Shown: piece after piece, positions 34,539-44,265 of the stretch
Layout: each line of letters starts with the position of its first letter
Position numbering within the stretch: the stretch's first letter is position 1
Source of the DNA: Candidatus Zixiibacteriota bacterium
GTDB lineage: Bacteria; Zixibacteria; MSB-5A5; GN15; FEB-12
DNA length: 64,000 bases
Direction of reading: 5' to 3'
Assembly: GCA_035380245.1 (NCBI GenBank)
Contig: DAOSXA010000003.1
Span: 1 to 64,000 of the forward strand
Notes under the pieces: model-generated
The model's input: only the letters and a program-made list of their open reading frames with translations
Database searches by the model: none
What the model was told of the DNA's origin: nothing
Position numbers and translations under genes: made by a program

Positions 34539-34544
34539 GATAAG

Positions 34545-35771
34545 TTACGAAATCAAACCCTTTTCCCGACCGACACGTGCAACCACCTCGACCACTCGAT
34601 CCAGTTGTTCGTCGGTATGCGTAGCCGTGTAGGAAGTGCGAATCATCGCCTGACCCGGCGGTACGGCTGGGGAAATTACCGGATTGCTGAAAACGCCGTT
34701 GTCGAAAAGAGCTTTCCAGAAGGCAAACGCTTCGATATCCTCGCCAATCACGATCGGAACAATCGGAGTTTCCGAATGACCGGTGTTGAAGCCCAGATTC
34801 TGGAACTCTTTCTTCATCCGGCGGGCATTTTTCCACAAGTTCTCACGCCGTTCCGGCTCGGACTCGATAATATCGAGGCAGGCCAGGACCGCCGCCGCAT
34901 TGGCCGGGGGAATTGATGCCGAAAAGATCAGGGCGCGAGCGGTGTGTTTGACGTAGTTGATAACCTCGGCGCTGGAGGCGATGAACCCCCCGAGTGAGGC
35001 GAACGATTTCGAGAATGTCCCCATGGTGATGTCAACTTCGTTAATCAATCCGAAATGCTGGGCTGTGCCGGCGCCGGTTTCTCCGAGGACGCCGATCGAA
35101 TGGGCGTCATCGACCATAACCCGAACACCGTTGGCCTGAGAAATCTCGACCAGTTTGGGCAGATTGATGATATCTCCCTCCATCGAGAAAACACCGTCAA
35201 CGACGACCATCATGCCGCCGCGCAGGCCGTTAGCCCTGACATTCCGAACGACACGCTCGTAGTCGGACATATCGTTATGTGCGAATTTGTAGACTTTTCC
35301 GTATGACAACCGAGCACCATCGACGATACAGGCGTGATCCTGGCGGTCGATGATAACCGCGTCGTTTTTTCCGATAAGGGTCGATATGGTGCCGAGGTTG
35401 GTCTGGAATCCGGTCGAAAAGACCAGAGCTGCTTCCTTCTTCATGAACTTGGCGAGACGTTCCTCGAGTTCTACATGAAGATCGAGAGTACCGTTCAGGA
35501 ACCGTGATCCGGTACAACCAGAGCCAAACTTCCGGGCCGCCTCCGCAGCGGCTTCTTTGACCTTGGGATGATTCACCAGGCCGAGATAGTTGTTAGATCC
35601 GACCATGACGCATCTATGACCATCGACAACGACTTCATCGCCGGGTGCGGACTGGATCGGATGGAAATAAGGATAGACGCCCAGGGCTTGTACGTCCTGA
35701 GGATCGGTATACCGAAAACATTTCTCAAACAGGTCCGGAACAGCGATTCCGGCCTTCTCGTCAGAAGACAA
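34545..35771 (-). CDS. Serine palmitoyltransferase-like enzyme
   Basis: A 408-residue alpha-oxoamine synthase (PLP, fold type I), the family of serine palmitoyltransferase, KBL, AONS and ALAS. Visible features are SNNYLGL, SGCTGSRFLNGT, VDDAHSIGVLG (Asp and His at PLP) and the Schiff-base lysine in TFSKSFASLGG. The extended N-terminus with YFHPIQS is seen in SPT-like proteins. I place the start at TTG 35771, because AAAGGAG lies 5 nt upstream of it. A TTG at 35786 would put that site inside the gene. With the GNAT gene it suggests a first and second step of sphingolipid synthesis, but KBL activity cannot be excluded. Confidence 0.88.
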   Translation of the reverse strand: MSSDEKAGIAVPDLFEKCFRYTDPQDVQALGVYPYFHPIQSAPGDEVVVDGHRCVMVGSNNYLGLVNHPKVKEAAAEAARKFGSGCTGSRFLNGTLDLHVELEERLAKFMKKEAALVFSTGFQTNLGTISTLIGKNDAVIIDRQDHACIVDGARLSYGKVYKFAHNDMSDYERVVRNVRANGLRGGMMVVVDGVFSMEGDIINLPKLVEISQANGVRVMVDDAHSIGVLGETGAGTAQHFGLINEVDITMGTFSKSFASLGGFIASSAEVINYVKHTARALIFSASIPPANAAAVLACLDIIESEPERRENLWKNARRMKKEFQNLGFNTGHSETPIVPIVIGEDIEAFAFWKALFDNGVFSNPVISPAVPPGQAMIRTSYTATHTDEQLDRVVEVVARVGREKGLIS

Positions 35772-35909
35772 TGCGGCTCCTTTCAAAGTGATTAAACAGC
35801 ATTCGGAGTAAAACGGTTTTGTCGTACAAAGTCAAGAAAATAGCTTATTGGCGCATGTTTCCAGCTCTGTCGTGAAGCGCTTGAGAATCAACGACTAAGC
35901 AAACCCAGG

Positions 35910-37031
35910 TCAATACTTCAAGGCAATACTGACAAGCGAGCCGTCATCGAAAACGGTATCGCCGCCATGTGTGGAATAGGCGATGGACAACCTTATATGC
36001 CGACCTGATAGTTGCTCGCTTAACCATTTTTTTGCCTCATGGTCTGATAATGAAGCCAGGAGCATCCGTAATCCGTCACTATCCAGTTCGAAACCGTAAG
36101 TAGTCGGTTCGTATGGATGATAAAAGGCTTTGCCCAGGCGCAAATACAGTGCTTCGACAAGGCATAATTCGGCCCCGACTCCATAGCTGGTGCTGTCGTT
36201 GACATTGAGTAGTTTTGTTCCGCTGTAGTTGATTGTCAGTCCTATCGTCTTCTGGATAAAAGGCTGGTTGCGGTCAAGTGCGGCGATCTCAAGGCTGATT
36301 CCCATCGAACGGTTGGTTGGGGAGTCAAATTCTCCAAATGGTTCTAAATCGAATTTCAGCCCCATATTATTCCAGGCAACGGCAACCGCCGGGCGAATGA
36401 GCACCGGCGCCTCATTACCACCGATCCATCGGCTTAACGGGGCACGCAACATGGCGCCGAAATCGCATCCCCAGCCGGAGACATCCCAATCGGCCAGGTC
36501 CTCAGTTATATATCGCACTGTTCCGCCCAGGGCTATTTCCGGGCCAAAATCGGTTGCCAAAGCCGTGGATACCTGATACGAACGGATTTTCTCTCGGTAG
36601 GTCCCTCCGGCATAACCGTCATAGGTTGTTTCCAGATACAGACCCGATGTATAACGCGTGTGAGCAAACGATGTCGATAGTCGTACCGGATACCCGCATA
36701 GACTGGCCACCTTCAGGCGATAGGTTAGAGAATAGTGCTGGTAAGAGGCGTCGTCGTCAAGCTCCGGGTAAGTGAGCCCAAACGGCGTACCGTAGAGAGT
36801 GCATCTCTCATTACTGTCACTCATGATGGATAACGCCGGATTGGCCCATTCGGAACCGGGGGCGACGGTTATTACGCCGGTATGCCCCAGACCCAGAGCG
36901 GCGGTCGAAGCAGGCATGAAAGCGTAAATTGAAGGGCCGGATGTTCCCACCTTACCGGATACCAGTCGGGCTTCGACCGGATATAAGGCGAACAGGAACG
37001 AAGCAACACCAATAATCAGAGGGCGCACCAT
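35910..37031 (-). CDS. Outer-membrane beta-barrel, PorV/UPF0164-like
   Basis: A 373-residue exported protein. The signal peptide spans about 1-21. The mature start SGPSIYAFMPASTAALGLGHTGV...EWANPA is like that of PorV and UPF0164 barrels, which begin with a GAR(x)xxMGgA-type hairpin plug and the N-P-A motif. The rest alternates strands with aromatic girdles and ends SLVSIALKY. PorV-type proteins are type IX secretion partners in Bacteroidetes. No other type IX gene is in this window, so a general barrel role is as likely. Confidence 0.75.
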   Translation of the reverse strand: MVRPLIIGVASFLFALYPVEARLVSGKVGTSGPSIYAFMPASTAALGLGHTGVITVAPGSEWANPALSIMSDSNERCTLYGTPFGLTYPELDDDASYQHYSLTYRLKVASLCGYPVRLSTSFAHTRYTSGLYLETTYDGYAGGTYREKIRSYQVSTALATDFGPEIALGGTVRYITEDLADWDVSGWGCDFGAMLRAPLSRWIGGNEAPVLIRPAVAVAWNNMGLKFDLEPFGEFDSPTNRSMGISLEIAALDRNQPFIQKTIGLTINYSGTKLLNVNDSTSYGVGAELCLVEALYLRLGKAFYHPYEPTTYGFELDSDGLRMLLASLSDHEAKKWLSEQLSGRHIRLSIAYSTHGGDTVFDDGSLVSIALKY

Positions 37032-37089
37032 GTCAATTCCTCCGTAAAACTGATGAGTATCATTGTCCCTGCTTCAGCAGGGAATGCAA

Positions 37090-37899
37090 TCAATTCAGGG
37101 TGCTGACGACCAGGTCGATTTCCGTACCGGGATCAAGCTCGGCTCCCTCCGGTTCCGACTGTTCCAGAACCGTTTGAGGCAGGTAGGAATCATCGAGTCG
37201 GCGAGTGATTACACCAGCTTTGAGAGATTTTTCTTCAAGCTTCTTCAGGGCAACATCAAGGTGTAATCCAACCAACTGCGGCATATAGGTGAAATCGGCA
37301 AAACGTCCCCGATTAACCATGAGCGTGACCGGCGAACCGCTGGTTATTTCGGTCCCGGGCGGTGGATACGAAAGAACGACCACCTTCTCGGGCAGCGTAT
37401 CGGAGAAAGCCCAGGTGATGTCACCCATACTGAGCCCGGCCGTTTCCAGATCGAGGCGTGCCTGACGCACCGACAAACCGGCGACATCGGGCACGGCAAC
37501 CATTTTCTCTCCCAGCGAAACGACGAATTTGATGGTGCGGCCGATTTTGACTTCGGTGCCGCCGATAGGAATCTGACCTAAAATTTCACCGGCCGGTTTG
37601 CCGGGAGCGAATTCTTCGGATGCCACTTCATATCGTAGATGGAGATCATCGAGGACCAGTTGTGCTTCCATCAGGCGCTGGCCGGTTAAATCGGGCAGGG
37701 GGAACTCATCGCCGTGACGAGTAACGATCGGCATAACGACATTGTCGAAGATCAACACGATCAGGATCAGGATCAACAACGGGACCACGCCGCGCATGAC
37801 GATGTGCCGTTTCAGGCTACCGAACGGAAGTTGTTCCGACAGGAAGCCGGTGCGACGATCACGGTCGCGTCGGATGTTCGACGGTCTTAACTGTGGCAT
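37090..37899 (-). CDS. Membrane protein with three PASTA domains
   Basis: A 269-residue protein with a cytosolic basic head (1-34), one transmembrane helix (about 35-58, VVPLLILILIVLIFDNVV) and three external PASTA domains (about 66-133, 134-199, 200-269), for example VAVPDVAGLSVRQARLDLETAGL. PASTA domains bind muropeptides and usually belong to Ser/Thr kinases or class B PBPs. Here they stand alone, without a kinase. The gene precedes, in the direction of transcription, the barrel gene, and follows rsmB by 57 bp. Confidence 0.88.
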   Translation of the reverse strand: MPQLRPSNIRRDRDRRTGFLSEQLPFGSLKRHIVMRGVVPLLILILIVLIFDNVVMPIVTRHGDEFPLPDLTGQRLMEAQLVLDDLHLRYEVASEEFAPGKPAGEILGQIPIGGTEVKIGRTIKFVVSLGEKMVAVPDVAGLSVRQARLDLETAGLSMGDITWAFSDTLPEKVVVLSYPPPGTEITSGSPVTLMVNRGRFADFTYMPQLVGLHLDVALKKLEEKSLKAGVITRRLDDSYLPQTVLEQSEPEGAELDPGTEIDLVVSTLN

Positions 37900-37956
37900 G
37901 GAGACAGTTTATATCCGGAAACGGAGTGAAACAAGTATAAACAGCAGGATGCGCGA

Positions 37957-39324
37957 TCAACGGAGTTTTCGCTTCAGGCGGGCGCAGAAAGAGCCGTCCA
38001 GTTCGGGATGGTTGGGATAGGTTTTTACGAAACCCCGCTCGTTGACCAGGTCCTCGCCGAAAAATTCCGCCGCCGAGTCGATCTCGAATTCCTTGTTGCG
38101 CAACAGGAACTCCTCGATGATCTGGTCGTTTTCATCGCGAATAATCGTGCAGGTCGAATAAACCAGCACCCCGCCGGGCTTAACGAGGGCGGCGGCCTTG
38201 TCGATCATGCGACGTTGTATTTTAGCCAGATTAACCGTGTCTTCGGGAGATTTGGACCAGCGCAGATCAGAGTTTTTGCCGGCGGTGCCCCATCCTGAAC
38301 AGGGGGGATCGAGCAAAACACGGTCGAACTCGCCGCCGTCAAAATCGATCATATCACAGGCTACCGGGGCTATGATCTTAATCCCCAGGCGCTGGGCGTT
38401 TTCGACCAGGGCGGTGAGTCGCTGGTGTGATTTGTCGAGCGCCGTTACCCGACCGCGATTGCGCATGCGGATAGCCATGTAAGTCGATTTGCCGCCCGGT
38501 GCGGCAGTGAGGTCGATCACATTGCTGTTCGGACGGGGATTGAGCAGACGCACCGGAAGACCGGAGGATTCACACTGAACGAACACCTTGCCGGTTTTGA
38601 TCAACTCGTCCTCCAGCGGGAGACCGCCCCCGGCGACATGAATGAACTCCGGAAGGTATTTGCCGTAGCTGAAGTCGATGTTGTTGTCCTGAAGAATGCG
38701 CGCGACCTCGTCCGGTTTCGACTTCAGATAATTGACGCGATAGGTAACCGAGGGAGGTTCATTGTAGGCCTGGAGAAGTTTCTCGGTTGCTTCGAAGCCG
38801 AATTCACGCAGGCAGTATTCGATGAAATGATCCGGGTAGCTGTAAAATTCCCCGAGATATTTTACCGGGTTTTCGGACGGCTTGGCGAAACGAACCTTGT
38901 CGGGTTCGCGGATGCTGGCGCGCAGGACGGCGTTGACCAGACTGGACCGGGATTTGTCGGTCATGTGTTTGGCCAGATTAACCGATTCTGAAACGGCGGC
39001 CGCGGCCGGAATACGATCGGTAAAACGGAGCTGATAAAGCCCCAGACGGAGAATGTTCGATAGCTTTAGCGGCAGGTCGGCCGAAGGCCGCGAGAGATAG
39101 AATTTCAATTCATAGTCGAGACGGCGACGCATTTTGGTGGCGCCGTTGACCAACTGCATCAGAAAACGCCGGTCAATCGGACGGAATTGTCCCTCGGACA
39201 TAACCTCGGTAACGGCGATATCGGTTTGTTCTCCCTGTTCGATCAACACGAGCGCTTTCACCGCAGCAGCGCGAACGAAATCGAAACGGCGGTCATTCTT
39301 TTTCTTCGGGTATGGCATTGTCAT
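37957..39324 (-). CDS. rsmB: 16S rRNA m5C967 methyltransferase
   Basis: A 455-residue RsmB/Sun. The NusB-like RNA-binding domain covers about 10-150 (residues VRAAAVKALVLIEQGEQTDIAV...). The SAM-binding domain has DLTAAPGGKS, and the two catalytic cysteines lie in LDPPCSGWGT and YSTCTI. It methylates 16S rRNA C967. ATG 39324 is close to a second ATG (39318). It follows the radical SAM fusion gene by 3 bp, so the two are translationally linked. Confidence 0.95.
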   Translation of the reverse strand: MTMPYPKKKNDRRFDFVRAAAVKALVLIEQGEQTDIAVTEVMSEGQFRPIDRRFLMQLVNGATKMRRRLDYELKFYLSRPSADLPLKLSNILRLGLYQLRFTDRIPAAAAVSESVNLAKHMTDKSRSSLVNAVLRASIREPDKVRFAKPSENPVKYLGEFYSYPDHFIEYCLREFGFEATEKLLQAYNEPPSVTYRVNYLKSKPDEVARILQDNNIDFSYGKYLPEFIHVAGGGLPLEDELIKTGKVFVQCESSGLPVRLLNPRPNSNVIDLTAAPGGKSTYMAIRMRNRGRVTALDKSHQRLTALVENAQRLGIKIIAPVACDMIDFDGGEFDRVLLDPPCSGWGTAGKNSDLRWSKSPEDTVNLAKIQRRMIDKAAALVKPGGVLVYSTCTIIRDENDQIIEEFLLRNKEFEIDSAAEFFGEDLVNERGFVKTYPNHPELDGSFCARLKRKLR

Positions 39325-39327
39325 CGG

Positions 39328-41832
39328 CTACAGGTCCATAGCATTTACGATCTGACCGTCCGGGCTCTGATGATACATCTCTCTGCGGTGAAACGGCAGG
39401 CCCGAAATCTCAGATTCAGGTTTGTCCGCGAGCACTGACAGGACCTCGGTCGGTCGGGTATACCCGCCGTCGCCGAGTCCCAGAACCATTATCAGTTGTT
39501 CATTCTCTGCTTTGAGATCGTAAATCGCGGGGCGTATATCAACAACTTTAGTTTCTTCTTTTCGAGTTCGTTCGTAATTAACGGTTTCGGCTTCAAGCAC
39601 TCGTTTGATCCGTTCGGCCCAGTCGCTGACGTCCGGCAACCTGTCCAGATTCAACGTGTAGCGAACACGATTAAGAGCCGACGACAGCGAGCGACTCCTG
39701 GCGAAAACCGCCCGGGCCTCGAGAATATCGAATCCCTCCGGCATCGCGGCCTGGAGGTTCTCGACCATGTAAGGCATAAGATTCGATTCCAGAGTGATGT
39801 CGGTAAACTCCGTCTCGGAAGTGAATCCCAGCGGCAAAGGAGGACCGAACGACAGTTTCATGGACGGATTGAATCCCTGGCTGTAGGCAACCGGCATCTT
39901 GGCCTGGCGGATACAACGTTCGATCAGACGCAGGTTGTCCAGGTGGGACATATAGCGATAACGGGGCGATTTACCCCAGCGCAGTCGCAGCATATTCTTG
40001 GTCGGCGCCGTAGTCGAATCGCGTCTCACTACCTTTCTGGGAGTACGACCGAATTGTGGCTCGGAAACGTAATCACTCTTCCGGTTTGGATCGAATTTGG
40101 GAATGTATTCTTTGAGCTGCATCGAGGTCCGTTGCCGTTCCGCTTTGAGATGTTCGACCGAGACACCTTTGCGGATAAAACGCCAGGGAAGAGGGGCCTC
40201 GAACGGAATCGGGCGGGAGGCGGACTCGATCGTTATTCCTTTACGGGCAAACTCCCTGAACCAGATATCGGGGGCAAAATTCTCACTCCAGCCGTCGAAC
40301 CGGCAACCGCAATCGTACACGGCCTCGATTACTTCGGCCACCTCACGACCACCCCGTCCGAGCATACCCGCCAGCACCGCTGATTCGGCGGCATGGTATT
40401 TGAAATTCACTCCTTTGGTGCGGCAGGTGTGCTTGATTAAATGAATCTTACGCAAAGTTTCATCAGGTTGAGTAATTGCGTCCCATTGAAAAGGAGTATG
40501 TGGTTTCGGCACGAACGGTGAGAGCGTTACATTGACCGTCGTACGCCCGGGATACTCGCGACCGATTTCGAATATCTTCTGCACCATATTGGCGATTCCG
40601 ATGACATCCTCGTCGGTTTCGGTCGGCAGCCCGACCATGAAGTAGAGTTTGATCGTGGTCCAGCCCTTGTCGAAAGCGATGCGTACGGTGTCGTAGATAG
40701 CGCTGTCCGGGAAATCCTTGCGAATGAACGTCCGCAGACGTTCGGTGCCCGCCTCGGGAGCGATGGTCAAACCGGATTTACGGACCGTGCTGATGGCGTC
40801 TAGCATCGACGGTGTGATCGATCCCGGGCGCAACGCCGGGAATGAGACCGAAACCCGACGCGAGGCCAGCCGTTTGGAGGCGGTGCGAACGAGTTCCTCA
40901 ATCTGTGGATAGTCGGATGACGATAGCGAAACCAGTGCGATCTCTTCGTAACCGGTGTTGCGAAGTTGCGTCTCGATTTGATTCATGATATCAGCAATCG
41001 GGCGTGTGCGCACCGGACGATACATCGGGCCGGCCTGGCAGAATCGACAACCCTGCGGACAACCGCGCATGATTTCAACACCGAGGTGCGAATGAACGGT
41101 TTCTATCAACGGCACGAGCGGATACGGCGGATAAAATTCGGGTCGGAGTTGTTTCATAAGGCGTGCTTTGACCGTTGCCGGAACACCCTCGTGTTTAGGC
41201 TGAAGTTTCTCGTCGTAAAAGCCCGGCACATAGACTGACTCGATCCCGGCTAAAGCCCTTAGTTTTTCCTCACGTGAACGACCCTTAAACTCGTGCAATA
41301 CCGCCAGCATTTCAGGGAGGCCTTCCTCGGCGTCTCCGATAAAAAACAGATCGAAAAAGCGAGCCAACGGTTCCGGATTATACACGGCCGGTCCACCACC
41401 CATGATGATGGGATCGGTTTCGGAGCGCTGGTCGGCATGGAGGGGGACACCGGCCAGATTCAACATGTTGAGGATGTTGGTATAAACCAGTTCGTAGGTG
41501 ATAGTGAATCCAATAGCGTCGAATTCCCGCGCCGGCCGATGAGACTCGAGCGAGAAGAGAGGAATCCCCTCTTTTCTCATAAGATCTTCGGCATCGTGAT
41601 CGGGAGCAAAAACTCTTTCGGCTAAAAAGCGGTCATCGCTGTTGACGACATGATAGAGAGTCTGAAGACCGAGATATGATTGTCCCAACTCGTATTTATC
41701 GGGGAAAGCGTGGAGATAGTTGACGCGTCCCTGCGGATTCTTGACTATTTGTCCGGGTTCTCCACCGGCATATCGCCCCGGTTTGATAACGTGAGAAAAA
41801 AATGTTGTGTCCAAGTTATCCAACATGCCCAT
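39328..41832 (-). CDS. Radical SAM protein fused to DUF2344
   Basis: An 834-residue fusion. The first 580 residues are a TIGR03960-type radical SAM protein: a B12-binding-like N-terminal part (IIMGGGPAVYNPEP) and the Fe-S motif RGCPQGCRFCQAG (CxxxCxxC near 260-268). The last 230 residues match DUF2344/TIGR03936, beginning RLRWGKSPRYRYMSHLDNL. In most bacteria these are split or fused near ribosome-related genes, and the function remains unknown. It is followed directly by rsmB, consistent with an RNA-modification role. ATG 41832 and 41826 are both possible starts. Confidence 0.92.
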   Translation of the reverse strand: MGMLDNLDTTFFSHVIKPGRYAGGEPGQIVKNPQGRVNYLHAFPDKYELGQSYLGLQTLYHVVNSDDRFLAERVFAPDHDAEDLMRKEGIPLFSLESHRPAREFDAIGFTITYELVYTNILNMLNLAGVPLHADQRSETDPIIMGGGPAVYNPEPLARFFDLFFIGDAEEGLPEMLAVLHEFKGRSREEKLRALAGIESVYVPGFYDEKLQPKHEGVPATVKARLMKQLRPEFYPPYPLVPLIETVHSHLGVEIMRGCPQGCRFCQAGPMYRPVRTRPIADIMNQIETQLRNTGYEEIALVSLSSSDYPQIEELVRTASKRLASRRVSVSFPALRPGSITPSMLDAISTVRKSGLTIAPEAGTERLRTFIRKDFPDSAIYDTVRIAFDKGWTTIKLYFMVGLPTETDEDVIGIANMVQKIFEIGREYPGRTTVNVTLSPFVPKPHTPFQWDAITQPDETLRKIHLIKHTCRTKGVNFKYHAAESAVLAGMLGRGGREVAEVIEAVYDCGCRFDGWSENFAPDIWFREFARKGITIESASRPIPFEAPLPWRFIRKGVSVEHLKAERQRTSMQLKEYIPKFDPNRKSDYVSEPQFGRTPRKVVRRDSTTAPTKNMLRLRWGKSPRYRYMSHLDNLRLIERCIRQAKMPVAYSQGFNPSMKLSFGPPLPLGFTSETEFTDITLESNLMPYMVENLQAAMPEGFDILEARAVFARSRSLSSALNRVRYTLNLDRLPDVSDWAERIKRVLEAETVNYERTRKEETKVVDIRPAIYDLKAENEQLIMVLGLGDGGYTRPTEVLSVLADKPESEISGLPFHRREMYHQSPDGQIVNAMDL

Positions 41833-41960
41833 TATGTGCTTCGTACCCTCCGGTAAATGATTACCCTATATAAGGATTCGACTTCATGGGCGCAAGCGTG
41901 AAGTTGTCCGAAAAGGGTCAGGAATTACCAAACTTATGTCGATCAGGGTTGTAAAAGCAG

Positions 41961-43040
41961 ATGAGAGCCCGGTTAATCCGGTCAGGTGTATTTGAGATGG
42001 AAAGTTTACAATCGACAATCAGACAAGCTCTACTGAATAGAGTCGCTCCCGATCAGGCCGAAAACCTGTCCGACCGGCCGCTGTTGGTGGTTGTCCCCGA
42101 TTATCGGCGTGACGGTCAGACCGAAGAGGTCATTCAAGCGCTGGCGGTTGTCGAATCAGACGATTACCGGCTGTTGACTTTGGAACAGTCTGATCCCTTC
42201 TGGCTGTTTGTTCGAAGTCTGCGCCGGTCCATTCTCGATTCAGGACCGATCAGCCTGATTCCATCGGGGGAAAGCGCTTTGATACAATCCGTCGCTTTAC
42301 CCCTGATTCTGGGCAGGTTTTTCGGTCGGTTTGTCCGTCTCGACCTGCGAGCGCCGAGATTCTACACCCTGCTCGAAAATCCGGGATTCTTGGATCTGAT
42401 GGTTTTGGAACAATTCCATGAAATCCTGGTCAACAGCCCCGAAGAGTCCCACTGGTTGAGACGTCGGGGCATCAACGCCAAGGCGCAACCGTTGGCTTCG
42501 ATGAGCGCCGCTTATCCGGTTCGTTCCATCGAACGAGTCCAGCCGCGTTTGCTGGTGCCTGCTTACAGCGGGGATCTGGTTAATCTGACCGGTTTAATCA
42601 AGGCTTTTCGTCTGGTAAAGGCTAAATACCCCAGGGCTGAAATGGCCCTGCTTATGCTCGATGACCTCAGCTGTGAGGTTGACCGTCTCTGCCGTAACGA
42701 GCAGGTCTCGGGTATTACTTATGTTGATGCTTACCTGGTTGAGGATATTCATCGGAGTGTGGCCGAAGCCGACCTGTTCCTCAATGTTTCTCTCGGCGGC
42801 GATCATGCCGGGATGGTGACCAGGGCGCTGCAATCCGGTTTGCCGATCGTGTCGACCGATAGTGTCTGGGCGCGAAGTTTCATGGAGCGGCCGGACTGGT
42901 ATCGACCGGTGGACCCGAACAATCCGGGTGAGTTGGCCGATGTCCTGATCGAGTTGATCGAATCACCGCCGGAAGTGACCCGATTGGCGGCTTGCTCACG
43001 CCAGGCAGCTTTGAGGTTGGTGCGAGAGACCGACCACTGA
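41961..43040 (+). CDS. Glycosyltransferase, GT4-like
   Basis: A 359-residue protein resembling the two-Rossmann GT-B glycosyltransferases. The C-terminal half has YVDAYLVEDIHRSVAEADLFLNVSLGGDHAGMVTRALQSGLPIVSTDSVW, the standard GT4 nucleotide-sugar loop (in place of S-x-x-E-G-x-x). The N-terminal domain starts about residue 20. ATG 41961 gives 359 residues and ATG 41997 gives 347. The second has a slightly better context, but neither has a strong Shine-Dalgarno site. The sugar and acceptor are unknown. The GT2 gene at 43189 follows, so both may act on one surface glycan. Confidence 0.8.
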   Translation: MRARLIRSGVFEMESLQSTIRQALLNRVAPDQAENLSDRPLLVVVPDYRRDGQTEEVIQALAVVESDDYRLLTLEQSDPFWLFVRSLRRSILDSGPISLIPSGESALIQSVALPLILGRFFGRFVRLDLRAPRFYTLLENPGFLDLMVLEQFHEILVNSPEESHWLRRRGINAKAQPLASMSAAYPVRSIERVQPRLLVPAYSGDLVNLTGLIKAFRLVKAKYPRAEMALLMLDDLSCEVDRLCRNEQVSGITYVDAYLVEDIHRSVAEADLFLNVSLGGDHAGMVTRALQSGLPIVSTDSVWARSFMERPDWYRPVDPNNPGELADVLIELIESPPEVTRLAACSRQAALRLVRETDH

Positions 43041-43139
43041 AAGAATCCCCCAGGAAATAAATCTCCCTAAGAGTAAGTTGATGTTCCCGAATAAGTGAGA
43101 GCGCAGCCTTAATAATTAGGCGGCGGTTTTTAGTTGTCC

Positions 43140-43169
43140 CGGTTCGAGACGATCCCTATCATCGAACCG
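43140..43169. promoter_or_regulatory. Perfect inverted repeat before GT2 gene
   Basis: CGGTTCGA (43140-43147) and TCGAACCG (43162-43169) form a perfect 8-bp inverted repeat with a 14-nt spacer, 20 bp before the GT2 start. The two half-sites are about two helical turns apart centre to centre, as for a dimeric repressor. It could also be an RNA hairpin. Confidence 0.4.
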
Positions 43170-43188
43170 ATCAAACGGGATTAAGACC

Positions 43189-44244
43189 ATGACAGACAAT
43201 GAATCGACATATAAAGTAGCCGTAGTCATGCCGGTTTTCAACGAGGAGCGATACCTCGCTCGCACGTTGGACCAGCTTTATCAACAGGATTTCCGGATGG
43301 ATCAGGTCGAGGTGGTACTCGCCGACGGCGGTTCAACCGACCGCACCCGTGAAATCGCTGAATCGTATCGAGAGCGATTCGGCTCGATGAAAATTCTCGA
43401 TAATCCCGGCCGACTTCCTTCGTCCGGGCGCAATGTTGGCGTCAAGAACAGCACCGCTCCGTACATTATCGTACTCGACGGCCATTGTCATATCCCTTCG
43501 AAGACCCTTCTTTCGGATATGGTGGCTTTGTTCGAACAGCAACAGGCCGCTTGTCTCTGTCGACCGCAGCCGCTCGATCCCCCCGACATCGGCGAGTTTG
43601 AAAAAGCCGTGGCGATCTGTCGGTCTTCATCGCTGGGGCACAAACCGGGATCGGAAATTTACGCCGATTATGAGGCTGAAGTCGATCCGACATCTTCCGG
43701 AGCGATGTACCGTCGCGAGGTATTCGAGCAGATCGGCTATTTCGATGAGCGGTTCGACGCCTGCGAGGATGTCGATTTCAACTTCCGTGTCAAGCTGGCG
43801 AATCTGAAGTCGATCCTTTCACCCAAGCTCAAGGTGTTCTACTATCCTCGCAAGACTATCTCGGGACTGTGGAAACAGATGATGCGCTACGGCCGGGGAA
43901 GATTCCTTTTCGCTCAGAAGCATAATGAGTTCTCTTTGGTCCAATGGCTGGCCGGCGCCGGTGTGGCGCTGTTCGTGTTGTTGTTGCTGGGAGCGCTGGT
44001 GTCGTCACGGGCGGCGCATTGGTTCCGAACCCTGGCCGGTTTGTACGTGCTGGTCGTAATTTTGTATTCGGCCTGGCTGGCGCACAAGGAAGATCACAGC
44101 GGTTGTTTGATCTACGGGCCGATTATATTTCCTACGGTGCATTTCGGGCTGGGAGTAGGATTCCTGCGCGGATTGTATGAGCATCTGACCGGCAAGGATA
44201 AAAAACCGCGCGTTCGATCCGGTCTCGACATGAATTTAATCTAG
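43189..44244 (+). CDS. GT2-family glycosyltransferase with membrane tail
   Basis: A 351-residue protein. The GT-A domain (about 8-245) has VAVVMPVFNEERYLARTL, the DGGSTDRT loop and the divalent-metal DGHCHIP (variant DxD), followed by DACEDVDFNFR as the catalytic region. Two or three hydrophobic helices (about 250-330) anchor it in the membrane. It probably adds a sugar to a lipid-linked surface glycan. It follows the GT4 gene and precedes the nuclease gene by 21 bp. Confidence 0.9.
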   Translation: MTDNESTYKVAVVMPVFNEERYLARTLDQLYQQDFRMDQVEVVLADGGSTDRTREIAESYRERFGSMKILDNPGRLPSSGRNVGVKNSTAPYIIVLDGHCHIPSKTLLSDMVALFEQQQAACLCRPQPLDPPDIGEFEKAVAICRSSSLGHKPGSEIYADYEAEVDPTSSGAMYRREVFEQIGYFDERFDACEDVDFNFRVKLANLKSILSPKLKVFYYPRKTISGLWKQMMRYGRGRFLFAQKHNEFSLVQWLAGAGVALFVLLLLGALVSSRAAHWFRTLAGLYVLVVILYSAWLAHKEDHSGCLIYGPIIFPTVHFGLGVGFLRGLYEHLTGKDKKPRVRSGLDMNLI

Positions 44245-44265
44245 CACTCGGCAGGGGAGACGATC

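Noticed and set aside
34545..35786. Annotation as 2-amino-3-ketobutyrate CoA ligase
   Set aside because: The family is shared, but no threonine dehydrogenase is adjacent and the neighbour is a GNAT protein. The SPT-like reading is preferred, though not proven.
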